Of a DNA stretch of 64,000 nt, positions 23,911 through 36,500 are shown one piece after another. Source of the stretch: Eleusine coracana subsp. coracana. Lineage: Eukaryota; Streptophyta; Magnoliopsida; Poales; Poaceae. The position numbers were made by a program, and so were the translations under genes. Within the stretch, counting starts at the first letter, position 1. Each line of letters begins with the position of its first letter. The notes under the pieces were generated by a model. The model saw nothing but the letters and a program-made list of their open reading frames with translations. It made no database searches and was not told where the DNA came from. The stretch spans positions 66,266,403-66,330,402 of the forward strand of contig CM064426.1 of assembly GCA_032690845.1 (NCBI GenBank). Reading direction: 5' to 3'.

Positions 23911-26900
23911 ATGTCGGGCCCGCGGCCCCCGCTCGCCTCCTCCTTCACCGCCGCGGCGGCAGCGGCACAGAACCCTAGCGCGGCGGCGCCCTCGCCTCCG
24001 CGGGCCAGGAGGGCGCGCGAGGAGGGCGAGGTCTCATCCGGCGCCGACGACGACGAGGTGAGCGCTCGCCCTCCCGTAGTGAATCTAGCTGACCGCGCCG
24101 TTCCCAGCGTCGACGCGTAGTTGACGGATGGCGGGGGGTTTGGCCCCCCTGAAGCGACGGGAAGCAGCCGTGCTGTAGTTATGTTTCGCTTGCCGTTGAC
24201 GATTTTGACTCGTCACCGCGGGTACGGTAGGATTTGGTGCTTGCTTAGATGTCCTGAAATCAGTGTGATTGCTGGTAGCAGGGCGGATTGTGGGTTATGA
24301 GTGGAGAACGGGCGCGTTGTGGTGGCTGTGGTCCCCCCGAGATCCAGCAGTGATGGGGTTTCCAGGACATGTTTCCTGGAATCACTGTTTGATGCGGTGT
24401 GAACGTGGATCAGTGTGGTTTCCGTTGCTTGATACATGTTCTGAATGTGTGATTGCTGGTAGCAGGATGAATTTTGAGTTGTGTGTGGAGGATGGGCGAG
24501 TTCTGGTGGTAGTGGCGTCCCTGAGATCCAGCAGCGATGGGGTTTAAAGGATGGGAGAGACGTTCTTTAGATAACTGTTTGATTCTAGGACATGTACTTA
24601 GAGTTTGGATGTGTGAATCCGCAGTTATGATTGAGCTGGCTTAAGTTGTTGTAGAGCACATAGTTTTAAGGATGTACAAGCAAATAGGTTTGATGATGTG
24701 CGCTTCTAGCTGCCAGGTCGATGTCATGGTACGGATACAATTTTGAGCTGGCTCAAGTTGAGTTACACTTGATTATGAGGATGTACAAGCTATACAAGTT
24801 TTAAATGTGTGCTCTTCTGCAACTGCTAGCTACCAGCTCAATGTTGTCGTATGGCTATGGTAGGAGGGTGACAATTTAGGTACTACGAATTATGGAATTT
24901 CGGTTGTTGCATTTATTCGGTGTGCTAATGTAGTATGTGCATCTTTAAATATTTATAATCACCTGTTCGTGTCATGCATGCACGTATTGACACATTGGTT
25001 TATTTGTTTAGATTCGTGATGTTTGTCGCTTATCATGTTCATTAATTTGCTGCAAAACAGGTTCTGCTGACTCATACCGCTGCTGCATCAAATGCTCATA
25101 AGTTTGTGGAGGCTGGTGCTCAAGTGCCACCACCAACTCTCCTGGGGAAAGGTATGTTCTGATTGGTGTAAATTAGTACTCTTGTATGTTTAATGTTTTG
25201 TGTCAGTTTCCTTTCGTTGTAGGCTGGTCTGCCTCTTATACTGATTTGTGGCCTATTTCTCATCCTACCAGGTAGCAATACCTTTAGTGTCTCAAATGTT
25301 ATGGCTCACAAATCGGCTGGTCCCAGTTACAAGAAGACCATGAGGGTAAATCAGGGGCAGTTCAAACCTGGCACAAATAGGAATCTGACATGGCAGAAGC
25401 CTGTGGCAAGTGATAACCTTGTGATTACTTTCTCTGATGATGACAGTGGGGCTGACTCTGAAAAGACAAAGCAAGACAGAGTTAGAGAGACGAAGGCCAG
25501 CTCTCAGGGTTCTCAGAAAACAGGGAATAGTATACAGACTAGGACCATGAGTGAGAATACTTCTCAACAAAAAACCAATGGTGCAAATATAGGATCCACA
25601 AATTTTCCTGCTTTTCCACTCTCATTAAGAAGTACAGGGCCTGGTAGGGCATCAGCTACTACCTTTATTAGGAAAGAGCTACCTTTGCGCCAGGTTACAC
25701 CTCTAAAACAGAAGCAGAAGGATGGAGCTGGTGGGGGAGTAAATTCAACTGATCATAGGTTAGAAAGCTTGCGCCACAAAATAGCAGCTAGAGAAAGCTT
25801 GCGCCACAAAATAGCAGCTAGAGAAAATGAACTAAAGGGTCAAAAAAGACCTATGGTGCCTGTTGCTGCAAAGAATGCACATTTCTGTAATGATCAGGCA
25901 AGACTGCCGTCAGAAAAGAAAGGGTTTGAAGCTAACAATAGTGGTGAACGTTCACACGTTGATAGTCTGTATGATCATGATTCAAGACCAAACAAAAAGT
26001 TAAAGCTCAATCAGCAGCATTCCTACAATCAAGTTCACAGTGACTTGGTAACAGTGGCACCTATTAATTGTTCTTCTGTGGTAAATAATGCAAAATCTTC
26101 TGAAGTGATAAACCGCTTTGACAATGGAGTAAGCATGAACTGTAATATTGATGATACAGAGCACACAGTCACAACAGAACCATCAGGTCAAATACAACAT
26201 GGTGATGCCATGAGGAATCTTCCATTCAAAATTCACCATAAAGTTACAGAAGGTGCTGGTGATCATGAGACAGACAATTTGCGTGGCAGACTTGCAGCAG
26301 CACCATTTACTAATGGACAGTCTATTCCTGAAGATACTAGCACTTTGGTGCCTATCACTTCTTCCCAAGTCCGGCAAAGGGTACCACCTGTTGGTACTTC
26401 AACAGTGTCAAACCGGAGGCTACACATGGAACCTGGCGAGGAGGTTAGTTCAGCACTCTTCTGTCACTCTTATTCGAATACTTATGTTCTTGTTTTGTAC
26501 AATTAATCAGTTGATGAAGCTCAGTAAATGCTCTTGTGAACCTGATAGAATGTTCATGTTTAAGTTTTTTGGTTTTCTAAGATGCAAATGCTGGTAATGT
26601 GGAACCATAAAGAAACTTGTGCTGTACTTCGATTCATATCCAAGACAGGTTTCTTCTTAAAACATGATTGTTTGAATGTCTAACTCGTTTTAGTTTCTTT
26701 CACTATCACTAAATTAAAGTGTATACCTTTTCTTTTGCAATATTGTACTAGTTATATTCAGTTTCAACAGTTGAATATGATAATCTGAATCATGATGCCA
26801 GTTTCCATTTTTCTTATTTTTTGGTAGACTGTGGGTCCTTTGAACTATAGTGGCCAGATAGTTGTAGAAAGCCGGAACTCAAGATTGTTCTCTCTGCTTG

Positions 26901-29900
26901 AGATGGAGGAACTCCAAGAGAGGGAATTGGAGGCGGCTCAGGAGCATAGAAGGAAATGTGAAGTTGAAGAAAGAAAAGCTCTTAGAGCATATCGCAGAGC
27001 ACAAAGAGCTTTAATTGAGGCAAATGAAAGATGCGCCATTCTTCGTCAGAAAAGAGAGACCAGTTCTGCACAAGTTCATGGTTTAATTGCTGAAAATTCT
27101 TCTTTCATACAGTCTTTGAGTACCCAGAATGCTGGAGAGGGTCTTACAATGCCATCACTGGTCAGTTCTCATATTCATGCAGATTCACAAATGCTTCAAA
27201 ATCAGGGTGGTAGGTATAATCTATACCCTGATGAACCTCCTCAGCAACCGGTTGATAAGCATGAGGCGCGACCACACTCTCGTGATGACCTTGCTACCAA
27301 CGCTGCTGATCCAAACTTTGTGAGTGCTGCCAATGATAACAGTGCGCCTTCAGATTACATGGAGGATTATTTGCTCCCAGCTAGACAGTCAAGATCAGAG
27401 TGTGCTTTGGCTGTTGAGAACCACATGGATGAAACTATACAGGTGTATGCACAGGAAAACAGACAAATTTCTGGTGACAGTGCACAGGACTATGAGCTTT
27501 TGGAAGCTTCTTTGAGGTCTAGATTGGTGGAAAGATTTGGGAAGAAATCATGTCTGAATAGCACCAGAGAAAGCAATGAAGAACCTGCTGTTGGAAAAGT
27601 AGCTGAGACTGAACATGACAAGCAACCTGCACATATTGGACTTCAATTACAGGAAGCAGAGAAGAATCTTATGATAACTGTTGAAGGTCATATCACTTGC
27701 ATTTCTGTTATACTGCTTTTATTCTCCCTTAATACTGATCTGTATACATGTTCAAACTTGAAACGTTGAAAGGATGTACTTATTTCCTGCTATCATTCTA
27801 TCTTTTATCTTTGTGATTATTATGGATAGTACTCAACGTATATTGTGCTATGAATGTGCTTTAATAAGTTGGACTGACAATTAATTTTTGTTACGAAAAT
27901 ATTATATCTTATCATTATTATGTTGAACTTGTGCATTTATTAAAATTTGAGTCCTGTAGGATGAAGCTGTTACTGCTTGGAGACATCTGTTTTTTGTTCT
28001 TGTACGGGAATGATATATTCTAACTCTGTAGGCAACTGGGAATATATTCTTGAATATTCAAGTGTGACCAAAATATTCTATATCCGCCTTTCTTTTAAAC
28101 GATGATAGGCTTTCTGATCATGTAAACTGTGTAGTTATGCTTAGTATATTGTGCAGGTACATTGGAGCTTGGAAGTGATGGTGCTGATTGCACTGAAAAA
28201 ACTGGTGATCTCTCTAATTTGAGCAGTGGTCCTTCCATGGGAAATTGTGATGCTGAGGACAATATTTCTTCCTTCAGAGAATTATGCATACCATCGAGTA
28301 TGAACGTTCCATGTTTTCCATCCTCAGCTCCGCACAATGCTGCTAGACACATCAAGTGGGCATTTCCTGGTTTTTGCAAGGAATCTTCACATGAAGAAAA
28401 TGACTGTCTGACTAATGATGCATCATCTGAAGCTACAGAGCATGTACAATATATGATACTGGACTGCGTTAGAGAAAATGTGAATATGCTCTCAGCTACC
28501 CAAGCAGATAGTGACATGGCACACAGTGGGATTGATCCCTTCTGGCCCTTCTGCATGTTTGAGCTCCGAGGAAAATGTAATGATGAAGAATGCCAGTGGC
28601 AGCATGCTGAGCAGCATCCGTGGAGGAAGTCGAAGCACACAAAACATGCACTGACCTCTGCTTCAGGTTTGTAATATGTTCTGTCAATCCCTAATGATGT
28701 TGATTACTTGCCTTTTTGTTTTCTTGATTTCATAAGCATTGTGTTTCATGTAGATTTCACATGTAATGATTCCTAGAATTTAATTAATGCAGGCCGGATT
28801 CCTTATGGTTTTTTTCAGCATATTCTTCCAGTACCAGCATACCGTGTTGGTTCAAATCTTATTAAAGCTGATCTGAATTTAACACAGTCAGTTTTGGCAA
28901 GCAGTTTATGGCAATATTGGCAAAGGGGTTTTTGCGCATCCTTTCCTCTACCTCTATCAGTTCAAAGAGTTCTTCCATCGGGTGCGCCATTCTTGCAGGC
29001 TGGTGATGGTTGGATCGCAGATTCTGACAGCAACAGACAACTATTAAATTTTCGAATGCTGGATAGTAGGAAGGTGGGTAAAGTCCACTGTATCACAGTC
29101 ATCATCACTTCATGGAAGTGGCATACATATCAGAATCTGGTTCTTTGCAACCTTTCCTTGATTTTTTTGTTCTCATTATTCTAATGAACATATCTAGTGC
29201 CCTCTCCCATTGTGCTATTTAATGGTCATGAAAAATCTGGGAAAAGTAGACATCATTGTTTGCAATGCAACCTGCTATGCTACTCAGTTCTATATACTTT
29301 TCCTTTTTTTTCCTGTAAAATATATTATACCTGTAACTGATATTTTCTGGTGATACTGGCATGAAAAACCTTTTATGTTGTGAACAACTAGGCGTAATCA
29401 TATTTACCCTAACAATCGTGTTATCCACTAAAATATCATATACTATCTATAATAGTTTTACTAAGAACTGTTCATGCTTCATGGCCATTTCCACCACTTT
29501 TTAAAGATTAGGAGAATCGGAGCGTGCGAAGGGGTAGAAGCAATGGACATGTTAGCATGATGCCATACACAAATATTTTTTTGGATTGAATTAATAGTTT
29601 AATACTACCCACTTATTAGTGCCACCTTTCCTTGTGGTTCCCTGAAAAAATGCATTGGGCTTTGAAATTTGCTTTCACAGTGGAGTGAGTTTTCATTTCT
29701 CCATTTATATGGCATTTAAATTATAATGTCATACATGATGAGGTGAACATATTTAGAGGTTTATTGCTGTTTGATCTGCTTTATTTTGATGTCTGTTGTT
29801 TAACTTCTTGTCCTGTAGAGTAAAATTGTACAGGGATCTGTTGATGTTGAACTGTTCCTAGAGTCAGCACTTGCTGCATATTGTGGAAAAGCACAGAAAC

Positions 29901-32383
29901 CTGATAGAGTCAAGGTGATCTTCACTATATTTGATTTAGGAACTCGATAAGATGATATAGGCTTCATTTCTACACAGTTGAATCAACGTTTTGTTGATCA
30001 TTAGCTCTCTATTGCATGCTGCAGGCTCTTTTACTTCTGGCAAGGTCTATTGAAGCTGATCCAAGCACAGTAATACTGTGGGTGTTTTATCTCCATATCT
30101 ACTATCAAAAAGATGAGGGACTTGGGAAAGATGACATGTTTTCCCATGCGGTACCCTATTTCCTGTTCGCTTTCCTTGCATATTTAGTAGATGTCCTGTT
30201 ACAAAGTTACATATGCTTCATTTTTTTCTTTGATTAGCTTGCTTATTTTAATAGATCAACATCATGGGTTCATTTTTTTTTTGTGAAAACTAAATTTCAT
30301 GTCATATGGTACGGTTCATGTGCTTCATGTAACCCAACTTGTGTAAAATATGTTACATACTCATGCAAAAATATATATTAAGTTCTCACCCCAAGTATGG
30401 TCCATGATGGAATCTGTAGAACAAAAGATCATTTTCTAGTTACTCACTTTGTTGTTAGCCCAAATATGGTCATGAAATAGCTGGGATTGATGACATTTCA
30501 CACTTATAATCTGCATCCAGCATATGCATGTCATCTATAGTTCAGTTACATTAGATACCCCCTATTATGTTGTTATCAATATCAACAAACCTTATACTTT
30601 GTTTTCTTTTTAGGTGCAACACAATGTTTATTCCTATGAACTATGGCTTATGTATATTAATAGTAGATTGCGCTTTGATGATCGATTGGATGCTTATAAT
30701 GACGCTTTGAGCATGCTTTCCCAAATGACAGCAGACACTGACAGCGATTTAAAAGAAAGAAGTGCTTCCATACTAGATATCTTCTTGCAGATGATTTACT
30801 TCCTGTGCATGTCTGGGAATGTAGAGAAGGCAATTTCTAGGATTTTTGGTATTCTTCCAACTGCAACTCATGACAATACTGGTGACAAGCTGCTTGCTGA
30901 TGTCATTTCTTGCTTGACCATGTCTGACCGATGCATATTTTGGATTTCATGCCTGTATGTCTCAATCTATAGGAAGCTTCCTGAGGAAATTACTAATCAG
31001 CTAGAGCATCAGAAAGCTTTACCTGATACCTTAGCATGGCCTCCTATTGAGCCTAGTACAGATAACAGAAGTCAGATTATAGATCTTCTGACATATGCTG
31101 CTGATAAGATGGCCCTAGATATCAGCGAGAGTGTTAAAAATGGAGATCCATCTTACCTGACGTTATCACAATTCCTTACTGTTAACCACGTTAGTTGTTT
31201 AGCTGCTCTTGAAGGTTTCAAATCTTCTGCCAACATGCTTGTGAAGTATATGGAGGAGTACCCAATGTGTCCTCAGATTCTCCTTTTCTCAGCTCGGCTG
31301 GATAGAAAGCATGCTACATGTTCTGGTCTGAAAGGGTTTGCTGAGTTGATATCGGAGTGGCCTAAAGAAGTGCAAGGAATTCAATATCTGTGGAATCAAT
31401 ATATTGAGAATGCTTTGGCTGATAATATCGAGTTAGCTGAGAAGTTACTGACCTGCTGGTATGGAAAATATGGTGAGGATCATTGCATTCAAAGTAGTGT
31501 TTCTGTTGGTACAGTAGAAGTCAGCATTGAAACGTCTGAAGATCCATCACTTGCTTCAGCTGAGGAAGTTGGTTCTGGTCCATCTACATCGGAGGATGAG
31601 GTTTACCGATCATTAAATCTCTCATTGTTTAAGATTGTTAAGAACAACCTCAAGGAAGCGCTAGTTGCTGTGGATAATGCACTGAAATCAGCTAGTGAGG
31701 AGTGCTATGAACATTGTTTAAGAGAACATGCTGCAATTCACATGCTGGAGAAATCATCTGCTGCCAATGGATTCAGCCTTATCATTAGTTATCTTGCAGA
31801 TCATCGGAACTTGCCCACAAGAGAACTGCTGTCGAGAAGGTTTTGCAAAAATGTCAAGAAGACTAGTCTTAAGCAGTTAATAGATGACACTATAGGCCCA
31901 CCTTCTGCAGATTCGTCCATGATAAACTCTGTCCTTGAAGTGTGCTTTGGCCCGACTCTTCTCCCTGAAAAAAATGTTGAAGTGAAATATTTGGTTGATT
32001 TTGTTGAAACAGTGATGGAGGTTCTTCCTGCAAACTATCGCCTAGCTTTGGCAGTTGGTAGATTCGTGGCTAAGCATTACACAGGTGCTAACTCCACCTC
32101 CATGGGCACCAGGTTCTGGGCTGGCTCTGTTCTAGTAAATGCCATTTTCCGAGCTGTACCTGTGGCACCAGAATCAGTATGGTTAGAAGCTGCAGATGTG
32201 CTGGAGAAACTGCATGCTGCAGAGACCGTGAAGAGGTTCCACCAGCAGGCCACGTCCGTGTACCCATTCTCCTTCAAGTTGTGGCATGCATACTTCAATT
32301 CCTGCAAAGCCAGTGGAAGCAACACAGAGAGCATCATGGAATCCGCTAGGCAACGTGGCATCGAGCTGAATGTGACTCCCTAG
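23911..32383 (+). CDS. ZFC3H1/Red1-like zinc-finger C3H1-domain protein, 1683 aa
   Basis: Nine GT-AG exons in one frame: 23911-24057, 25061-25151, 25272-26443, 26828-27686, 28157-28666, 28793-29073, 29819-29914, 30025-30150 and 30614-32383. The Ala-rich N-terminus has an acidic patch (EEGEVSSGADDDE) and then a VITFSDDDSG motif. A charged coiled coil lies at about 490-550 (EMEELQERELEAAQEHRRK). The single C3H1 zinc finger is at about 889-908 (CMFELRGKCNDEECQWQH, spacing C-x8-C-x5-C-x3-H). A long helical C-terminal half resembles HAT/TPR arrays (SYELWLMYINSRLRF, FSFKLWHAYFNSC). Animal ZFC3H1 links the MTR4 helicase to the nuclear exosome for decay or retention of polyadenylated RNA, and yeast Red1 is similar. 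A role in plant nuclear RNA surveillance is inferred. Exon 3 has a perfect in-frame 30-bp duplication. Confidence 0.9.
24264..24584. repeat. Tandem duplication of about 184 bp in intron 1 of the C3H gene
   Basis: The segment starting TGTGATTGCTGGTAGCAGG at 24264 recurs at 24448 with scattered differences. Shared words include GAGATCCAGCAG, GATGGGGTTT and CTGTTTGAT in the same order. The copies are diverged by well over ten percent, so this is an old intronic duplication. Confidence 0.65.
24633..24850. repeat. Second local duplication in intron 1 of the C3H gene
   Basis: TTGAGCTGGCTTAAGTTG (from about 24635) recurs as TTGAGCTGGCTCAAGTTG (from about 24745). Both are followed by AGGATGTACAAGC, a TGTGCTCTTCT-like word and a GCTAGCTACCAGCTCAATGT-like word. 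The copies are offset by about 110 bp and moderately diverged. Confidence 0.55.
25763..25822 (+). repeat. Perfect in-frame 30-bp tandem duplication in exon 3 of the C3H gene
   Basis: 25763-25792 and 25793-25822 are identical and encode ESLRHKIAAR twice, directly before ENELKGQ. The duplication keeps the reading frame. Identity at all 30 positions suggests a recent event or an assembly artefact. Confidence 0.9.
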
Positions 32384-33405
32384 TTTTGTTCCAAGGTGGC
32401 GGCGGTTCGCAAGGGGAAGCTGTAGGTAGTTTTTTTTGTGTTAACTGGAAGTGACATAGGTATACCGGTGATGATGAGGGTGATGGGATCGTTTTGTTGT
32501 TTAGGCACAGGTTTAGTGGCATATAGTCGTGGATAGCATACAGCATGTGTTGTTTCTGATGGATGACTAACTATCGGCAAAAGATGTAGGCATATTGATT
32601 TCGTACACCAACAGTAGCATACTTCTGACTGACCAGGGAATGACGTTGGGGACCAGATTTACTGATCTGTTCGAGTTTTATTTTTTGTCTCCTGCAAGTG
32701 TAAACACTGACCCTAACAGTTGCTAAGCTTAATGCAATGAACTAGATATGAAAAATTTCTGTTCAGCAGTAATGTTTTGCCCATCCTTCTGTAGCGTCTC
32801 TTATGTGTTTTGTTATATCAATGTTGTCGCTCTGATAGGTCACACGAGTCATTCTAGTTCTACGGGGAACCGGCTTTATGTCGAGTGCGCGGGCCATGCA
32901 TAGCATATTTGTGGCCGAGTTCGTTGGCTGTTTGGTTTGCCTGCCGTAAGATGTACATACATTAATCAAAACTTACTGATCATGCAAACTTTATGCACGC
33001 TCATCCCATAGAGCTGGAAGCTACTCTGCTATTCACTGCCCACTTCGTCGTGTCGTGTAGCACAAATGTATGCACGCTTCTCAAATGAGCAAAATGACAA
33101 AAAAATGAATACATATATCGGCCAATTTAGTAAGGTTTCCAAAAAAAAAAACATAAAAAATGGCCGTTGTCCTGGGCCCAAAAACAAAAGAATCGGGTGG
33201 GTCATATTACTGCAATTTTGAGTCAAGTTGATCCATGGCCCTGCGATCGAAACGGCCCATTATTATATTTCGAGATGGAAACGGCTTATGCAGTTATGCC
33301 TGGGCAAGGTTCTATTCTTGTTGCAGGGTCTCGCGAACGAAACCCAATATAGCAGACGATCGACACGATCACCAAACACCGATCACGCAAGGAAGAACAG
33401 CCAAC
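32384..33405. other. C3H gene 3' UTR and upstream region of the split exon at 33406
   Basis: About 350 bp of T-rich 3' UTR follow the stop. The remainder is unique-looking DNA without a gene. Near the next exon there are TGGGCCC (33174) and CGGCCCA (33253) site II-like elements, consistent with a plus-strand promoter for the exon at 33406. Confidence 0.45.
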
Positions 33406-33529
33406 ATGACGACGATGGCGGCAGCCTTGTCGAAGGTGATCCGTGGCTGGCGTCCCGATGCCTCTTCTCAGATGATGCTCCCGGCGATCGGCCGCCGTGT
33501 CCTGCAAGAGGGCGTCCTTCCGCTTCTGG
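33406..33529 (+). pseudogene. First exon split by a Gypsy insertion; relative of the exon at 56474
   Basis: ATG at 33406 (a second ATG at 33415) opens a frame beginning MTTMAAALSKVIRGWRPDAS and continuing with SSQMMLPAIGRRVLQEGVLPLL. It matches the first exon at 56474 (RGGRSRASSQ, LSPAIGR, QEGG, PLL). The retroelement starts at 33530 and its first bases supply an in-frame TGA at once. The host sequence resumes at 48058. Read across the target duplication, the frame would continue (GPSPSVTAAG) to about 48105, where GGGTAGAG could be a donor, though in a different phase from the 56474 gene. It was either a tandem gene copy or an alternative first exon of the downstream gene. Now it is disrupted. 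Confidence 0.6.
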
Positions 33530-36500
33530 TGTGACATCCCATGTCACAAAAATGATTAAGGACTAAGCAAAAGTATAATTAATCCATGTGCCAAAGAATA
33601 AAAAGAGGAAACCTATTTAATTAAATTTCAGAATATTCAAATATGGGTCATCCACAAACATTTTCAAAACCCATGGAAGTACCCCAATGTTTTTGCATAT
33701 TCTGAATAGCCACATTAAAAGAGAATTTTGTGAATTTTGCTAGAATTTTTGGTAACCATTTAATACCCTTAAAAATTCCCCCTCAGAAAGGTGTATTTCG
33801 GGTTTGGAATTTTCATGATTTATCAAAGCAGATTTAGCTGGTGCACCCAAAAGCAAAGTTGGAGTACACGTTTTCCTGAGCCCACACAAAAATTTCTGTC
33901 CGATTTGGAGCACGGGAACGTGGAGAAATGGAGCAAATCCGAGTCGGGGTCCAGGGTCAAAAACCGGGTCAAGCTTCCTCTCCCCCTGGCCAATTCCAAC
34001 CCGACACCGGGTTGTACCCGGACACTGTCGCCACCTGTCGCCCCACTCCGGCCACTGCTTCACCAACTCCCTCCCCTGTGCGGCCTGAATTGAAGCCGCT
34101 TCCCCGCCGGCAGCCATCCCCTGGCCGACAGCGCAGCTTCCTCCCGTCCTCGGCTCTCTCTCCGATCCCTCTCTCTCTCTGCCGCCGATCGCCAGATAAG
34201 AGCAGTGGCTCACTTGGTCCTCATTCCTCTCCCTCGCTCAGCTTGCAACTGGCCTCACACACCCCAGAGCACCCCCCAAGCGCCGGCACCCCTTTCTTCC
34301 TCTTCCTCCCCGGCAAAGCCCGAGCCCGCCCTGTTTCTGCCCGCCATGGCCGCCGCCGCGCAGAGCTCTGCCTAGGCAACTTCTCCACCCCCCTTTCTTC
34401 GCAAATCAACGCGCAAGGACCCCACTCCCCTTCCCTCTAATTCCCTCACTCCCATGTGCAGTGCCCTCGCCGGAATTTGCGAAGCCGAAGTCGCCGCCGC
34501 CTGGATCCGACCCCCCCCCACTGACGAGAACCCCCCTCCGGCCTTCCCCCTCGATGAGTTCCTCGACGTCGACCGTCCCCGGACCACCACGAAGCTCGTC
34601 GACCGAACCCCGGCTTCCCTCTCCCTCGGCACCGTCACGTGGACCTCGCCGGAGTTTCCTCTGCCGCCGCGCGTCGTCGCCGGCCACCTCCGGTGAGACC
34701 CTCTCCCCTCCGACCCCTCCACGAGATCCCCTCGGCATGGAGATCATGCGAGTAGCTCGCGAGCCCCGGCCGTGCCGTCGATCGGCCGCTGGGCCGAGCT
34801 CACCGTCGCCGGCCGCCACGCGGGTGCGCGCGCGTGCCTGGAAAAATTTGAACCCAGTGGCAAATCTGTAAATAACAATAAACTTTGAATAAACATCAAA
34901 AATTCAATATCTCGAGAAATACAAGGCCAAAAATTATGAAATTAATTTTGTTCAACTCCTAAAATCTTGCTCTACCAGAAAAACAGGATCAAGTCCAAGT
35001 TTTTTTAGTAAATTAATTTACTTAATCCATCAAAGTCACAACCCTAATTTGCTTAATAAATTCATAAGTAATTATGTGTAAATGGTAAATTCATGAAATT
35101 TGCTCAATAAGCATTTCAAGGCATCCTTAAACTTTCTGCAAAGGCACATTTCCCATTTACATGCATATTTTTAGTATTATTTCATAAATCCTCATTTTCA
35201 GTAATTGAATTTATGTAAATTATTGGCTAGCAATTTAATTATGAAATTTGGCATTCCTGTTCCTTATGCACTTGTACACTTATGAAAAATCCCATGAAAA
35301 ATTTGAAGTTACCTAAGTACAAATTTGCTGTCAAAATTGATCATTTACTAAGTAACTAGGAATTTCTTCATATAAATGTTACTTTATGTGTGTATTTAAG
35401 GAAAGTAGGAATAAATTAATTTCTGGAAGTCCATGAAAAATAACTCAGCTTCACATTACAGTAGAAATTCTCATGTTTCAGTTCTATGCTTTGGTTCTTG
35501 ATTAACTATATGAGCTAGAACTAGTGATGAAATTAAAAATGCCATGTCTAGGTATAGTGTTAGTTTGCACATGGTCACTTTAGCTAAGTGGCTCAAAAAA
35601 TGAACTTTCTGAAATTTGACCCTAAGTACTACATTGTCATATCCTCATCAGCATGTGAGATCATTTAATCAACATCTAGGCCATGCTCATGTTAAAGTAG
35701 ATTTACACTAAGATTGTGATAATTAAAAGTTGTATTCTAGTAATTAGAAGTTTGTCCCCTTCAAAAATTCAGTAGTTACCATGTCATATTTAGGTGTGCA
35801 CACATTCATGAATAAATGATTAGTCATTAATTTTTATTTGCTAAGGAAGTGCCATAAATTGTCATGCCATGCATTCCATCTTTAGTTATGGAAACTCCAT
35901 GAAACCTTGTGTATTCCTTAGCATTAATGCATGTCCATTCCATATAGGGATCGAGACCGAGGAGATCACACCGGACCAGCAAGGAGCTGAAGTGCACCTT
36001 GGTGAAGACGCTAACTACGATCACACCGAAGGCAAGCCCCGGTGCATAACCCAGTTTTGTCATTAGAGTCCTTTTACTTTATCACAAGTAGGAGTATTGT
36101 ATTGTGCATTAAGTGTAGGACTTGGATGAAACACACTTGCATACTCCAGCAAGGACCTATGATTAGTATGTTAGTAAGCTTTTCCGTTAGCAAATGCTAT
36201 GCTTAAACTAGTGGAGTCAACGGTAGGTTCTAGATTCAACTATGGTTCACTTGGATAATGAACTTGATAAAATGGAACACCTATCGTTGTAACTCCGAGG
36301 ACAAGTATTGAACAGTACCAAGTACATACCTCTAATATGGGAATTGGTAAACCTAGTAGCTTGGGCGCCGTATTGTTGGACAGTCATACTCATTGATCCA
36401 GAGGTGATGTGAACAGCACGGTGGTTGCACGGGTTTGAGGACCACTGGTGAGTGCATGGGTTAAGCCTCGGATACGAAGTACTGTATCGTGGGGAGGACG

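Noticed and set aside
23227..23948. Minus-strand frames ending in a PSPLPPSPLPP repeat
   Set aside because: The Pro repeat reflects a 15-bp GC-rich tandem repeat in the C3H gene leader. There is no start context or exon structure.
34372..34871. Arg/Gly-rich open frames in the 5' LTR
   Set aside because: Same stop-poor GC-rich block as in the 3' LTR, with no support from family or conservation.
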